This document shows, one piece after another, positions 44,930-57,733 of a stretch of 64,000 nt of DNA; position 1 is the first letter of the stretch, and every line of letters begins with the position of its first letter. The notes beneath the pieces are model-generated. The model searched no databases. It saw only the letters and a list, made by a program, of their open reading frames with translations, and had not been told where the DNA came from. The translations under genes and the position numbers were made by a program. Origin of the DNA: Paramyrothecium sp. XJ0827 (taxonomy: Eukaryota; Ascomycota; Sordariomycetes; Hypocreales; Stachybotryaceae); assembly GCA_020881915.1 (NCBI GenBank), contig JAJFPB010000001.1:2170001-2234000 (forward strand), written 5' to 3'.

Positions 44930-47900
44930 GACGGAGGGTTTTGCGGTTCGAAGGGGGGGGACAGATTCGGGATGATCGCGCGAGAGGGGAAAGGAGCAAT
45001 GGCGAGGCGGAAGGATGGGTATATGCGCAGCCAACAAGCCCAGGACTGGTAGCTCCAACCGGATAGCTTGGCGGACTTGGTAATCTAGCCGTATTCTTCC
45101 CTCCTGCTTCTTTCGCCTTGTTCGCTTTATCCCGTAAGCCGCCTCGGGATTTGGGCTGATACGTCCCAGCAAGAGCGTAGATGAGTAAGATAAGACAAGG
45201 AGGCCAACGGCGAGCTGGGCATTTGGGGGGAAGGGAAAGGAGGGTGTTGAGAAGGAAGCGGACGAGACGGGCAGATTTATCCCGTTTCCCCGTAGTTTAG
45301 TAGCTTGGGAGCCGCGGCCGACCTAGTCATGTAATAGCCCTGCTCCTCTTTTTTTATCCCTCCCTCTGTGGCAGGTCCGATCTAGCGAAGCGGGAGTCGC
45401 AGAAACGCCAGAGGAGACGACGGGAGCTTGTCCTCCTAGAGCTTGGGGCCAGTGCGCCAGAACGTCGAGTGAGTCGTGCTTTTGTGATACCCGAAGGGGG
45501 GCGGGTGCGGCGTCTCAACTTGTCTTCTTCCTGCTCTCTCTCGCTCTCGCAGCTTCCTCTTACTTTTCGGGGTTGTGATGATGGAGAGGATGAGGAGACA
45601 TGAATAATTGAAAGGGGAAAAAAGAGACCGTGTCGAAGAGGATGATCAGGAAAGATATGGGTGGAAGCGTCGGATGAGATATGAGTGCCTCGGAGCAGAT
45701 TTGGAAGCAGAGCACCGCGTATTAGTGCAACTCAAAATGGGCTCCGTATAAGATGTGGCGTCACCTCCCAAGGGAATTTCTGGGTCCCTTGTCAAAGCAC
45801 AAGGTGGGTTTCTCGAGGCTAGGGGTGTCGTGAAGATCACCTTACCCATATACAGCAATATCTCGAGGCGCGAGAGGCTTATGGCTGCGGAACATACGGA
45901 AGCGTTCTTTCTGCTCGTCAGATTTACAAAGCAAACGAAACGAAGAGTAATGAGAAAAAAAAAACACGGCGCCCTTGGTTGACACGCTCCATGTGCTGAG
46001 AGCAGCTCTGCCAACGCCCATGCGCCCCTCTCCTTTACGCTCAAACCCTCCTTCTCCTTCCTTCACCCTGACTTTCCTGGGCGACTCCGCTTTTGCCAGG
46101 GTAGACAGTGCCAAGCTTCTTATGTTTGCGAGGGTAGGTAGGGGGGAGGGGAGAGGGAATATGGCCTGCTGCATGAAAGGGGAGGGGGGGGGAGACTAAG
46201 AAGGGATCGTGCGTTTTCTGGGCTCTTAACTCGATGCAATCATGGCTTTTTTTCTTGGTTACCAATTTTTTGCATATTGTGAAGAGGGGAAGCTACGGAC
46301 CCTTGTTCAGGCTATATAACTCAATTGATCCAGATGTTTGTTTGCATGGGTACTGTAAGCTTTCTAAGAAAAATAAGCAACCTAGACTACGTCAGAAAAC
46401 AATGGCCAAAAAATGATAGAATACCAGTTCTTGTGTTATAAGCTTCGTGGGGTAACGTTAATAACTCTGTTGCTGCGGCACGATATGGTTCTACTTGCAG
46501 CTTTGACTTTCCGTCCCCCACAATCCCACCCGTCCCGGTTCATCATGCATGTTCGAGGAAAAAAAATAAAATAACGAAAGCGACAAAAAGCACGCGAGCC
46601 GAGGTAACGCATGAACGATTTGCTGGATTTGTCGGGATCCGCCTTTAGTCCCCTCCCCCCCCCCCCAGCAAGGGAGGGGGTTAGAGGGGTGTTTATTTGG
46701 CTCGCAGCGTGGGAGGGCGGGGCAAGGGGAGAGGAAGAAATAGAGAGATACACACGCAGGAGAGCAGATAGAAAGAGAGGAAGAGAAGGGACCCCCGTTT
46801 TACCTCAATCAACTCGGCACGCGCCGATTTGTTTTAAATCTTGTTTCGACGATCTGCTTTCCGCTTACATCCTCGAAAAAAAAAGGAGTGGGAACCCGCG
46901 ACCTGGCTCCCAGGAAACCAGTCGTTCCCCTTCCATGACAACACCTTGTTTTCTGGTTTCTCCTCAAAGCAGGCGGCCAAGTCGCTGAAATCGGAAGTAT
47001 AAGCGTCATGGTGAGGGCCCCAACGGACGGCAGGGACGGGTGGTCTGAAGCGGCCAAAGCGAGGCCTCTCGCATCCCCCTTCTCCCTCTTTTATTAATGC
47101 TGTTGGCGCTGTCGCTGGCCGCATGTGCCGCTTGCATAAACCGGACCAAGCGTCTTTTTTGTCCAATCTTCCCTGATATGATGGCCATTTCCACCTTCGT
47201 GTGCTTCCCCGCCCCCCTTTTTTCTTTTCTTTTCTGTTCTTTCTTTTTTCCTTCCATCTTCCTCCCTTTCGCTGCATGTCATCGTCGCACGGCAGAAAAA
47301 AACCCTGATCGTCTCCAGTTGCATCCGCTTTCAGCAACCATTTGGGGGGGGGGGGGGGGACGCGGGCCCCAAAAGACAAAAGAGACTAAACTAAATAAAC
47401 ATGGAGGGCGGGCCATCCGAGACACTGGGTGGAAACATGGGGACGGGGGGGGGAAGGGAGGGGAGAGGAGCAAGGCGGGGGAGGGGATCCATTTTCCGCT
47501 TCTGGACAATGCTACCTCACCACGTTGCCATATCGCCATTGCCTTCCAGTCTCTTGCCCTCGTCCCACTCGACGTCGTTTTCCTCCCCCAGCACATCTCA
47601 CATGGCGGGCCCTCATCATCTTCTACTTCTCCTGCTTCCCTCGGCTGCGACGTTGCCGCCTGGCGTTGTCTTGTCTTGCGAAGTGCATTCCCGTCGTGGT
47701 GCAGAGCTCGTCGCGTCGGTTCACGTTAGACAAGAGTGTTGTTGGGATAATCTGACATCATCCCTCACTTCCTCGTCTATCAACGATAAGCATGTGAAAA
47801 AGAGGAGCAAATCCAAACGATGCCATTCTTATCTATCCGTGAACGATAAGCATAAGCATGTGAAGACGAGGACATGAGTCAAATCGTGCAATCTCCATCT

Positions 47901-49615
47901 GTCACTTTGCTGAGATCAAATTCCTTATGATGCCCATTACGGATAGACGGCTTTTAGTTTCTATGTAAGGCTGGCTTAACATGTCTATCAAGGTTATGCC
48001 ATGATTTCCCTCCTGTCGGCATCTCACCACACATCTACGCACCCGCATCTACGCACCCACACCAGCCACCGTACCACGTAAAAGCATTTCTGTAGCACAC
48101 AAACCTCGCGCACCCAGCAACGATAACAGCTTGGTGCTCCGCAGCACAAGTAACACCTTGACCACGCCATGTTCCACCGCAGCAAATCGCTCAGCGGCCA
48201 CGAGTCAGAGACGGTTTCTCGCCTCGCCTCGTTTCAGTGAGACAGGGCCGGGACAACCTCCCCTCGCGTGAGGCAAGCGACGATTGAACATGCATAGAAA
48301 ACCCACATGAAGAGCAACCGGCGCGTGATAATGAAGCGTATAACTCTCATCCTGTCTTGCGAATACTTTGTGAAGATACGTCCCTTCCCAGCCTTGACCT
48401 GACGTTGGACGCTTGAATGCAGCTCTCCGAGCACGACGGCTCTGTGCATCATCACGTTGATGCTGCAAATGCAGGCATGAAAGTAAGCTTCTCTCCCCTC
48501 TAACCCCCGAACCACACGATTAACAGCCGCAGCTGTACTTGGTATCGTTGTACCTTCTGGGACGTGTTTTCACGCTTCCCCACAGTCCTCTCCTCCTCTC
48601 GTCAGATGCCACCACGGATACTCATCTACCACTTCCCGCCAACACAAGCACGCTTTGGCTCGCAGCCTCAGCCTACTCCTTCGGGTCCCTAGCGGCTATG
48701 CTATCCAACGAACCCATACCTTTCAGCTTCCAGACTGCCACTGGCCTCGCCACCATCCCCGGAGCCACCTTCTCTTCGGACTTCGTGGAGGGCAGGGAGA
48801 CTACCCCTGTCGAGCGTCCCATACATACCACGGGTCTAGGGCGGCAGACTGCAAGCGTTGGGTGGCCTTTCCGCTCTGGATTACCTATATTTCCCCCTGC
48901 TAGCACGACACTGCAGGGACCCGTCGCTATTTCAACCTTGACTAGTAGCACCACAGAGGCTCACTAGGGCGCCAGCAAGGGAGCAGCAGGAGCCGAGGTT
49001 GTGAAGGTCTCCGGTCCAATACCTCATTTCATTTCTGCATCACTACTCTCTTTCATGAAGAAGCAGGGCTGGATCATGATTCTGGCATCAAAATTCTCCT
49101 AATTTGTGAATGGAGGCACACCTAGAAAGAAAGATATGGAATGTGCTCTCTCTTTCGTGTTGTTTTTTCCGTGTTGTTTCTTTCAATTTATTCCTCAGTA
49201 CCTCCCGAGATGGCATATGTTGTGGGAAATGGGACTGACCTGGTTGTTGGTCTCGCATACTGTGAATAACAAAAGAAGCTGATGGCGTAGACCTTCTGTG
49301 CCTGGTTTTACCAGTGCTTTGCTTCGAGAATAACTCGCAAGCAGGGCAACGTGTCAAATACAGTACACATTACTGATCTGAATTATGGAACAGCTCTTTA
49401 CCTGCTGACCATGTCCGCAAATAGCTAAATACAATGCCGAGGCCTTTCTGCCTGAGAGCAGCCGAGGGGACTTCCTCTATTATCAACTCTGTACATTCCA
49501 TGCTGAAATTGTGTAAACCTGAAGTCCTTCCCTACCAAGGCCAGAGGCCAACCTGAACGCCAAGAAATAGACATGTGTATCTCTCGAGTAAGCCAATACC
49601 GAACACGCCGCTCCC
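44930..49615. other. Intergenic, strand-skewed low-complexity DNA
   Basis: This is the promoter side of the ADC-fold gene and the 3' side of the tyrosinase. It holds purine- and pyrimidine-rich blocks over several kb, a C12 run (46655-46666), a G16 run (47344-47359) and a direct repeat AACGATAAGCATGTGAA near 47782 and 47842. A plus-strand frame of 142 codons (48539-48967) is Ser/Thr-rich with a weak hydrophobic start and no family match; I do not call it a gene. No RNA gene or transposon is seen. Confidence 0.5.
47344..47359. repeat. G16 homopolymer run
   Basis: Sixteen consecutive G on the plus strand, with further G-rich blocks at 47443-47483. It may form G-quadruplexes and is prone to length error in sequencing. 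A C12 run lies 680 bp to the left. Confidence 0.85.
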
Positions 49616-51690
49616 TCAAGACCACAATTCGACCCGCTTGATGGGATCTCCCCACGTCGGCAACTCTGAGTGGTCTACGGGGGCACTGACGTTGGAGCTC
49701 GTCACAACGACAAACAGTCCAGCCACGCTGTGAGGGTCAACGACCTGATCGTCGCTTCCTTTGATGGCAAAGCGTAGGTGCTTCTCGAGGAAGGGCTCAA
49801 CTACCTCTGCATCGAGGTTCGGAATCGCGCCTGACCCCGCCAGTTTGAAAAGAGACGTCGTCAGCGGCAGTGTTCCGGAGATCATCGTCTCAGAGCCCGT
49901 GTTACGATTCATCGCAAAAATGCCGACGGACCCAATCTCGTTCGGTGCCAAGTCCCAACTAGCACTGTCTGCGGGCGGTTCACCTATGAAGAAATGGACT
50001 CCAAAAAGGCCGTCAAGAGCCTCCACATTGACGCGGACGTTTGCGACCCATTCCGTATAATGGTTGTCTTGGAACACGTCTGGCGCTGTGGGTAGGCGCG
50101 TATCTTCTTTGAAATTGGGGATCCATGACTCGGCTTCCCAACCACCCCCCGTCGCTACTTTTACACGGGGGGGGGTTGCTGTAGAGAACATGGAGTTAAA
50201 TTTCATGCCTATGGGGCTTGCGAAGCCGTACCACTTGATAATGTTGTAGATGAGTTTTCCTCTGACCTCTCCCAAGGTTGAGAAAGAGACATCCGTATCT
50301 GCGTACGAGTAGCCAAATATCTCTGGTACCCGAGCCAGATCTGCAGTCCAGAACTCGCCTCCAGGCGAAATCAGAAAGGGTGTCAGTGGTGTGCCCGATG
50401 TCTGGATCGTTCCTTTCACAGTCGTGTAGCTGGTCTCGCCGGCAGCCATCGGTGTTATCCAGGCTGTTGGGTTCAGAGTCTGCCACATAGCTACCAGGCG
50501 GTCCGTGTTCACATGATGCAAGAAGAAGAGCGGGTCGAAGGAGGATAGTGGCACGTAAGTCATATGCCCTTTGAGCCCTCCATATATGTGAATAATGTCG
50601 TGGATGGATTCGATGGAGTCCCATGTGGCAAGGCCTTGCTGCATGGCCGCGACTTTGTTGCTAAAGGCATTGAAGTCCTTGTAGCTGGAAAACAGAATGA
50701 AAAGCCGCTGCTGTATCTCGAACAATTTCCCCTGCAACGATTCGTTGACCTTTTCATTGACCGAAGGAGGGTTCTTTATTCCTTTGTACAAGTCAGGGGC
50801 CCTTTTCGATTCGTTCCAGTATTTGAGCTTTGAGAAGTTGTCAGCGTCCTACAACAATCCATGTCCACGAAGCCAGGGGCTCACCGGGGTCCATGGCATT
50901 ACACCATCGTAGAGAGGGTGGAACTGGTATGAGTGTAAGGGATTCCTAATTTGCTGCATTCCATTGGGCCCGCTCTGAAACAGGATGGGCGTCCAGAAGA
51001 CTTGTGGGAAGTGCGGCTCGCCGGGAGGCGCCGATGCAGCCCAATCCCAATACGGCATGCGGAAGTCTGAGGCGGCCCGTTGGTACTCCTCCCTTGCAGC
51101 CGGGTCAAGGTACAGGTTGGCGATCCTGTTAACCAACCCGAAGAGTTGTTGCTTTAAGTATGGTCAGTTGTGTACAAAAATTCGTCTGTTGTATCGGGGA
51201 ACCCACTTCAAACAAGGCCAGGTATGGCCGATGCCACATGGGAAATAACACCGAACCATGAGTGCAATATCCCGAGTTCTCGCCTCCAGGAACTGGCTTG
51301 ACGCCGTTCCAAGGTATGAATGGCACCCCGTGTATTCCTAGAGTCGAATACCACAACATTACTTTCGGGCCAGGCGAGTCACGAACGTGGAAAAAGGAAC
51401 GTACCGGCGACCTGGTAGAATGATAGAGGATCCTCCTGGTCCATGTATTGCATCATGTTCATTGCCAGGATGAATAGCTCCCATTTGTGCGTATCCTTCA
51501 TGAGCTCGCGAATTTCTTGGCGCAGAGGTATGCTGCCATCCTCTCTCAACGGTAACCTGCCTACAATGATCCGAGTAGAGTTATCTTGCCGGGGCGCGAG
51601 AAATTCGAGGCCGATGCCATAGTCATAGACTTGAGCAAGGACGAGAATGGGGCTGATCAAGCAGGCCAGAAGCCAGACGGGAGGTATCAT
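49616..51690 (-). CDS. Secreted tyrosinase with C-terminal domain (about 638 aa, 4 exons)
   Basis: On the minus strand, exons are 51690-51405, 51337-51207, 51151-50885 and 50848-49616. The start gives a signal peptide (MIPPVWLLACLISPILVLA). CuA site: His in IHGVPF, then CTHGSVLFPMWHRPYLALFE with the Cys-Thr-His thioether motif and the last His of the HRPYL type. CuB site: HDIIHIYGG and the FDPLFFLHHVNTDRL helix. The C-terminal 300 residues resemble the fungal tyrosinase C-terminal domain, which in characterised enzymes covers the active site until cleaved. It is a type-3 copper monophenol oxidase, probably acting on phenols or in melanin formation outside the cell. Intron 3 would be only 36 bp (50884-50849). 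A donor at 50902 gives a 54-bp intron and a protein six residues shorter. Without removal a stop codon interrupts the frame. Confidence 0.9.
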
Positions 51691-53687
51691 GGCTCAAAAC
51701 AGCAGGCGGCGTTGGCTGACCAGAGCGAGCGGCGACGTGGTGGGTAGAAACGAGAGTCTTTTGTGGAGATCAGATTCGATAGAAGGGTTTTATTAGTGCT
51801 TAAGAAGCCGGTTCCAAGGAGGCAGTTGATGTTGTAGTCGAAGCTGGAGTGTGGGCATCTCGCTCCCTTTCCTTGTCGGCGCAGCGTGTGTGAACAAGGG
51901 AGGAGAACGCAAATTAGTACCAATCCAGTGGAGGATGACGGAAGACGCGTGAATCAGAAAGTTAGAAGAGCAGGGCCAAAGAAAAGGGAGGGACTAGGTC
52001 AAGTGGCACAAACAACAAGAAGGATAACAAAAGGAGCGACCTTCATGGTTCGCCTGTTGCTGCTCCCCTCTCGGCCCCAGTCTCTGGCAAGCAAACAGTC
52101 CAAGATAGAGAAAGTAAGGAGGGCTTGGAGGGAGGGGGAGGACAAAGAAAAGAAAAGACGGGAGACGGAGGCGGAGAGGAGAGGGCCAAGGTAGCGAGCA
52201 AAACGGGGGAATAAAAAGAAGATTCGACATTGAATCTGCACAAGATGCGGAAAATGGCAGAAGCCGGTCTCGACGTGGGTATTGGAAGGTACATCAAACA
52301 CATCGAGGACCCTGCACCTGCATCTGCACCTGCACTTCTTACTCTCTCTCTCCTCTCCATACAGCTGCCCGTGGGCCCAGACTTCTGTCCTTCTCCCTCG
52401 CATCAAACTTTTGTGTCTCGCAATATCCCGGACCCTAGTCCTTCTCGCCCCAAGTCAACAACGCAATGTTCAGCCGTGCGATCCTCTGTCAAGAAGCCCG
52501 GGGCCGCGAGATCGAACAATACGCGTTGATGAGCCAAGGTCATCAACAACATAGGAAATTGCGGACGGCATAGCCCTACATACCTCACCTTTCGCTGGTA
52601 CCATCTCTTCAGACAAACAATGTGTTGACAGAGCAGCCCGGTCAAACTCACCCGCCTCGATTCGCCAAATACCCCCATCCGCATATCACCACCACCCTCG
52701 TCACCTGGTCGGCCTTCGTATGACCAGTCCCTGCAACAGTCACCACACCAGCCATAAACGACACCGGCGACGGCTATTTGCATGCAAAGCTTCGGATCTC
52801 GTGGCACGGAGCAGCTGGCGTTCCCTCCTTCTCATCGAGCGCCCTCCCGTCCCCCGCTTTCCTTGTCCAACTTCGCGATTACTGATATGGCATCTTCCGT
52901 CTCTATTCAAGACGAATGTTTCTCCGACCCAGCCGCTCCTAGGCACCGTACAGCATTGCTTTGCCGAGTCTAGATGCGTCAGGAACAACAGCATGCGAAA
53001 CATCACCCCCGCGGCATGGATTCGAGGAAGGACTGATGCTGCCATTCCACCAAAGTCCCAAAAAAAGAATTTCAGGCTTAGCATCATCATGGCACATGCC
53101 GTCAAGAACCTGGCAATTGTGTGTGGCGCGGCTTGCTGGCCGTCTTGCGTACACTCTGCAATGAGTCCTTTCACCCCAGCCCTTGGCGAGCAACGTACAA
53201 GAGATCCCGACCCCAAGGATCTCCGGGGCCCAAGACATCTTCATGATTCAGCATCCCGTCCCCATCTTGCATTAGAGAGCCGAATCAAAACAGCGGTACC
53301 AATATCAGTTTCGCTCTTTCGTCGACCTCCCGGCTGACTTGTCTTAGCTCACTGCCCCTTTTGGCTCCACTATGTCTCTTGCACTCGTTTCTGTCCGCAT
53401 TCTTCGTGCCGTCTCGATGCGCGTAATGCCCAAGAAATGCGGAATGGCTCCTTCACTGAGGAATCACGTAAGCCTTGCATCTGGTATCGAATGGACTCTG
53501 TGCTGAATTCGATTAATTGTTTATACTCTAGTGCTCATGTACATCATCTCCCAAGCGTCGCACACCGGCGACAAGCACAGCCGTCACTCAAGAGCTTTCG
53601 CTGCTGGCTCCACGACATGCTTCTTCTCACCCTCCACCCCACCCCTGGAAATGCAAAAGAAAGCAAGAAACATCATACTTCCGTCCT
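51691..53687. other. Tyrosinase promoter and RPA135 3' flank
   Basis: Two kb without a supported gene. The tyrosinase-strand leader is pyrimidine-rich from 52030 to 52200. A hexamer repeat CTGCAC/CTGCAT runs four units at 52312-52335. The remaining frames are short and unrecognised. Confidence 0.5.
52312..52335. repeat. Hexamer repeat (CTGCAY)x4
   Basis: Four consecutive units CTGCAC, CTGCAT, CTGCAC, CTGCAC, each containing the PstI-like CTGCA core. A small microsatellite with no evident role. Confidence 0.8.
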
Positions 53688-56600
53688 TCACTTTTTACCC
53701 AAAACGCCGTCATATGCCAGAGGCTGCAGCCGTCCCTTGCGGGGCTCGTCTCGCTTATTTAGCCTGTACTTGAGCTTCACTCCCATTGCCGCCAGCTCCA
53801 CATCCAGGTACTTAAGGGCACCAGGCACGACCACCATCGTCGTTTGATCACCCCCAACCCAGGAGTTGCCCTGTCCATCTTCCCAGATCTCGCCTTGGAT
53901 CTCCGTCATGTCGATACCCTCCGTGTCATCCAGTTTGATAGCACAGTTACGGCACCTGACAATGCTCGCCCCCTTCTTCTTGCCCGGCGCGAACCTTGAT
54001 ACAGTGGGCTGCACCGACAGGAAGGAGCCGCAGCGTCGGCAGATCCATGATTTGGAGTAATCCGAGCAGTTGAGCAGACGATCCTGGAGCAAGAATGCCG
54101 TGCCGTGAGCTAGCAGTGCGTCACGCTCCATCTCACCCACACGAATACCACCTCCCCTCTTCCTACCCTTGATCGGCTGTCCAGTGGTCGGCACCACTGG
54201 TCCGGTCGTTCGCACCTGATACTTGTCGTTCACCATGTGTCGCAATCGCTGGTAGTAGACGACGCCGATGTAGATGTCCGCTCCAAGCTCCTCTCCCGTG
54301 ATGCCAGAGTACATGGGCTCGTTGCCGTGATAACTGTATCCAGCCTTCATGAGTTGATGTCCAAAGTAATCCGCAGCGGTATTATCCTCGTTGAACTTAA
54401 ATGGGGTGGAATCTTGTGCCAAGCCATGAAGGGCACCAGCCTTGCCCGCCAGCGATTCCACAAACATGCCGATGGTCATTCGGGATGGGAAAGCGTGGGG
54501 GTTGATAATGACATCTGGCTGAATGCCCGACTCTGAGAAAGGCATGTCGATGGCTGGCCACTTCTGCGACGCAACACCCTTCTGTCCGTGTCTGGACGAG
54601 AACTTGTCACCAATGATGGGCGAACGGGGGATACGAAGCTTGACCGAGATGGTCTGCAAAGGCTCGTTGCCAGTCTCTGCGCCAACCAGGCGAACTTCCT
54701 CAACAAAGCCAACCTCCTCATCCTTGTACTTTTCGTAGTGGGTGATTCCGTCGAGGTTGACTAGCTTACCGTTGTAGTCGGGTGTGACCGTGTGCCAGGC
54801 ACAAATCACATCACCCTCCTGGATCATGCGACCAACGTGAGGCAACCCGTCGTCATCCAACATGCCCTGGTACGACGCGCTGACATAGCTGTGGGGAGCG
54901 AAGCCGAACGCCTTGGTGACACTCTTGGATGCCTTCGTCCTAGAGTCATCCTTGAGGGAGATCTTCTTCGTCTTGTAGATGGTGCCGTGCCCGAATCCTC
55001 TCTCGTGCGCCGACTTGTTGAGGATCATAGCATCGTCCATGTCGTAGCCGGTATAGGAAATGACGGCAACTACGGCGTTGGTGCCGTTGGGGAAATTGTC
55101 GAAGCCGTAGGTGTTGTGTAATGGCGCTCGCACAATGGGCGTCTGGCCTGTCTGAAGGCGGTAGGTTTTGTTGTCGGTACGATACCTGAGCGCCGCACCG
55201 GGCGTACCCATTGTTTGCTTACCCATCTGACACTGGTACATGTTTCGAGGAGATTGGTTGAAATCCGAGAAGGGCGTCATGTTTGCAAGAATGGAGAGCA
55301 TGTTTGTGGGATCAAACTCGACGTGGGTGGATAGTCCGGACTCGATCTCTTGGGGGACGACGGCAATCGTCATGTATGGCTGTTCGTATGGTCCAACGAA
55401 ATCCTCCTTTTGTAGGGGAAGGTATTTGACGGGCCTGACCATTCTCGAGGGTGTGGAGGTCATGTAGATTCCGGGGTACGAGCCACCGCGCGATGGAGGC
55501 ACATAGCCAATCTCAAGATGCAACGGCACACCGTGAGAACCCTCCACTTTCCAGTAACGGAAGCAGTCCGCAATCCGGATCGATTCCTTGGGGCTGCAGA
55601 AGCCCAAGATCTTGCCATCAAGCATGACCACCACGCTCTCCTCAGTCGACGACGAAGAAATGTCGACAACACCGAGCTCGGCGGCCAGGGCGGGGATGCG
55701 CGAGACGTCAACCGAGTCGGTCATGATTTTGCACTTGTGGGCGAAATGGTTCAGAAGGCCGCAGGGAGAACCATCGGGTGTGTGGACAGGACACAGGAAA
55801 CCCCACGACTCGGGCAACAGCTTTCGCACCGCGGTGGTCTTGAGCTGGGCGAAGAAAGCACCACGATGCACCATGCGGAAGTGACTGATGAAACGCAAGA
55901 AGTTGAGCTTTTCGGCCACGACCGTGAAGCCAGCAGTTTGTTGCAAGTCCAAACCAGAAGGACTTTGGAGGTTGCCGGTGGAGAGGAAGTACTCCAGCGC
56001 ATTGCCGATGTTCTCGTTGCTCTTTCGGAAGATGGCGTTCGGGAATTCCTTGCGGAACTCAGGCGAGGTGAAGGTGACTGACGAGTGTCTGCGCAGGAAA
56101 TCTCGCAAGGCCAGCCGCACGTTCACGCTCACGAATTCATCCAGTCGCTCCTTCAGGATCTGACCGTAGAGGAAACCACCGAGCAAAATCTCTTGGTTTT
56201 GAACAGCATCGGGGTTGTCCACGGCACAATCGCCGGCAGCCAAGGCATAAAGCTTTCGGACCATGAAAAGGAGCATGCGGAACTTGCTGTCGTCCTGCTC
56301 CTCGGTCACGTTGATGTTGCCCAGGTGCACGAGCACGATCCTCCTCAAAAACTCAGTACCGACGTCGTAGTCGGACATGATCTCGGGGACACCAAGCACG
56401 ACGCGGAACTTTTTGCCCAGGTACGCTCGGGTTTCGGACTTGGTGTAGAGGTGGTAGGCCTTGTATGTGCGGAGAAGAAGCTCGACACGATCGGTCAAAA
56501 AAGTGTTCTTGGTGGCTTCGGAACCCATTGGGCCGATCAAGCCCTCGAAAATCTCGCGGTCGTTGGTCTCCACAAGCGCCTTCAGTATCATGATGACTGG

Positions 56601-57442
56601 AATCAGGTACTCGTTCTTGCGCCAGGAGAAGCGGAATGTGACGTTTCCGTCAGACAGGTAGTGGAGCACATTGGTCTGGGACGTCTCGTCGGGTCGCACG
56701 GCTCTCAAGATGATACCATGGGAGGTGTAGCCAGGTCCTCGGTTCTGGAAGCTCGGTCGGTTGATAGCCATGGGGAAGTTTCTCTTGTTGACCTGCAGCA
56801 GACGGATAATCTTCTCAATGCCGTTGACCACGAAGTATCCACCGAGTTCCTCGGACTCTTCCTTGCGACGAACGAGCAGAGCCGGGGAGTTGTTTTCTAG
56901 GTGGCATCGATTTGACTGGCCGGCGGTTAGCATTCATGGGAGAGTTGAGGGGTTGAGGTGCGGGTGCATACTTTCAACATGACGGGCACTTGGCCCAACT
57001 CTCGGACAAACTCAACGGGGTCGCCTCCGTTGATGCGGTATTCAAAGGTGGCAGACAGCCGACCTCGGTAGGTGACGTGACGCTCTCTGCATTCGGCGGG
57101 GAAGACTTCTCGGTTCCGCGCATTCTTGTTTGACGGCGGTACCTGCGGCTTCTGCAGCATGACATCTTTGATGCTGACGCTCAGACGGTTCTTGCCCTCG
57201 GGGCCTGCTCGATCATCGCCGTCGAGAAAAGTTTTCGTTCCAATGTCGGCCAGGCCATGAGCCAGGAGGCCGGGCTTGCCGTCACTGCGGAAGAGGCCAT
57301 TGAAGGACTCGATGTGGGGGTCCACAGCCAATTGCAGAGCAGGGTATGCCGTGTGGTCTTTGGGAGGGTTCCGGAAAAGGTTCTCGCGACGAAGGGTGTT
57401 GAACTCGTGGTCCCAGTCGGTCCTGGTAGCCGACGGGGCCAT
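53688..57442 (-). CDS. RPA135: RNA polymerase I second-largest subunit Rpa135 (1232 aa, 2 exons)
   Basis: On the minus strand, exon 1 is 57442-56972 and exon 2 is 56915-53688, with a 56-bp phase-0 intron between VPVMLK and SNRCHLEN. The start at 57442 has the strong context GCTGCCATGG; an in-frame ATG 28 codons upstream is less likely. The protein is colinear with yeast Rpa135 throughout. It has the N-terminal NPPKDHTAYPALQ block, GGYFVVNGIEKIIRLL (lobe), RFISHFRMVHRG and LLPESWGFLCPVHTPDGSPCGLLNH (fork), GYDMDDAMILNKS and GDKFSSRHGQKGV (active-site region), and a C-terminal zinc ribbon (CRRCGS ... CRNC). It forms half of the catalytic cleft of Pol I in the nucleolus and so makes pre-rRNA. 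The family is essential and single copy, and nothing looks broken. Confidence 0.97.
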
Positions 57443-57723
57443 GGCAGCGGTGTTGGCGACGGAGGTCGCTGGGAGGAACGGGTGCCGCGGGAGATTGTTA
57501 GTCACAATTGTGAGGAAGATCGACAAATTGTGAAAGTCAGAGGAGAAGGTCTCAGATCCAGAACAGCTTTCGCAAGCTGCTGTCTTCGGCTAGACCAGCT
57601 CGTAGGAGAGATGCTTGCACATTCAATGCTTCACTCGACTAGCAGCGCATCCGCCATTAAGAAAAAAATCTGGAGCTATCGCGGAAAAAAAATTGGCTGA
57701 TAAGATCACATGAGCGAGAATCG

Positions 57724-57733
57724 TTATCGATAA
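57724..57733. promoter_or_regulatory. Back-to-back GATA palindrome upstream of RPA135
   Basis: TTATCGATAA is a perfect palindrome of two GATA motifs about 280 bp before the RPA135 start, with another GATAAG about 25 bp away. Paired GATA cores are the typical site form for fungal GATA factors (AreA/NIT2 type). Whether it works here is inference. Confidence 0.35.

Noticed and set aside
48539..48967. 142-codon Ser/Thr-rich plus-strand frame
   Set aside because: The hydrophobic N-terminus is weak, there is no domain, and the region is low complexity with other overlapping frames.
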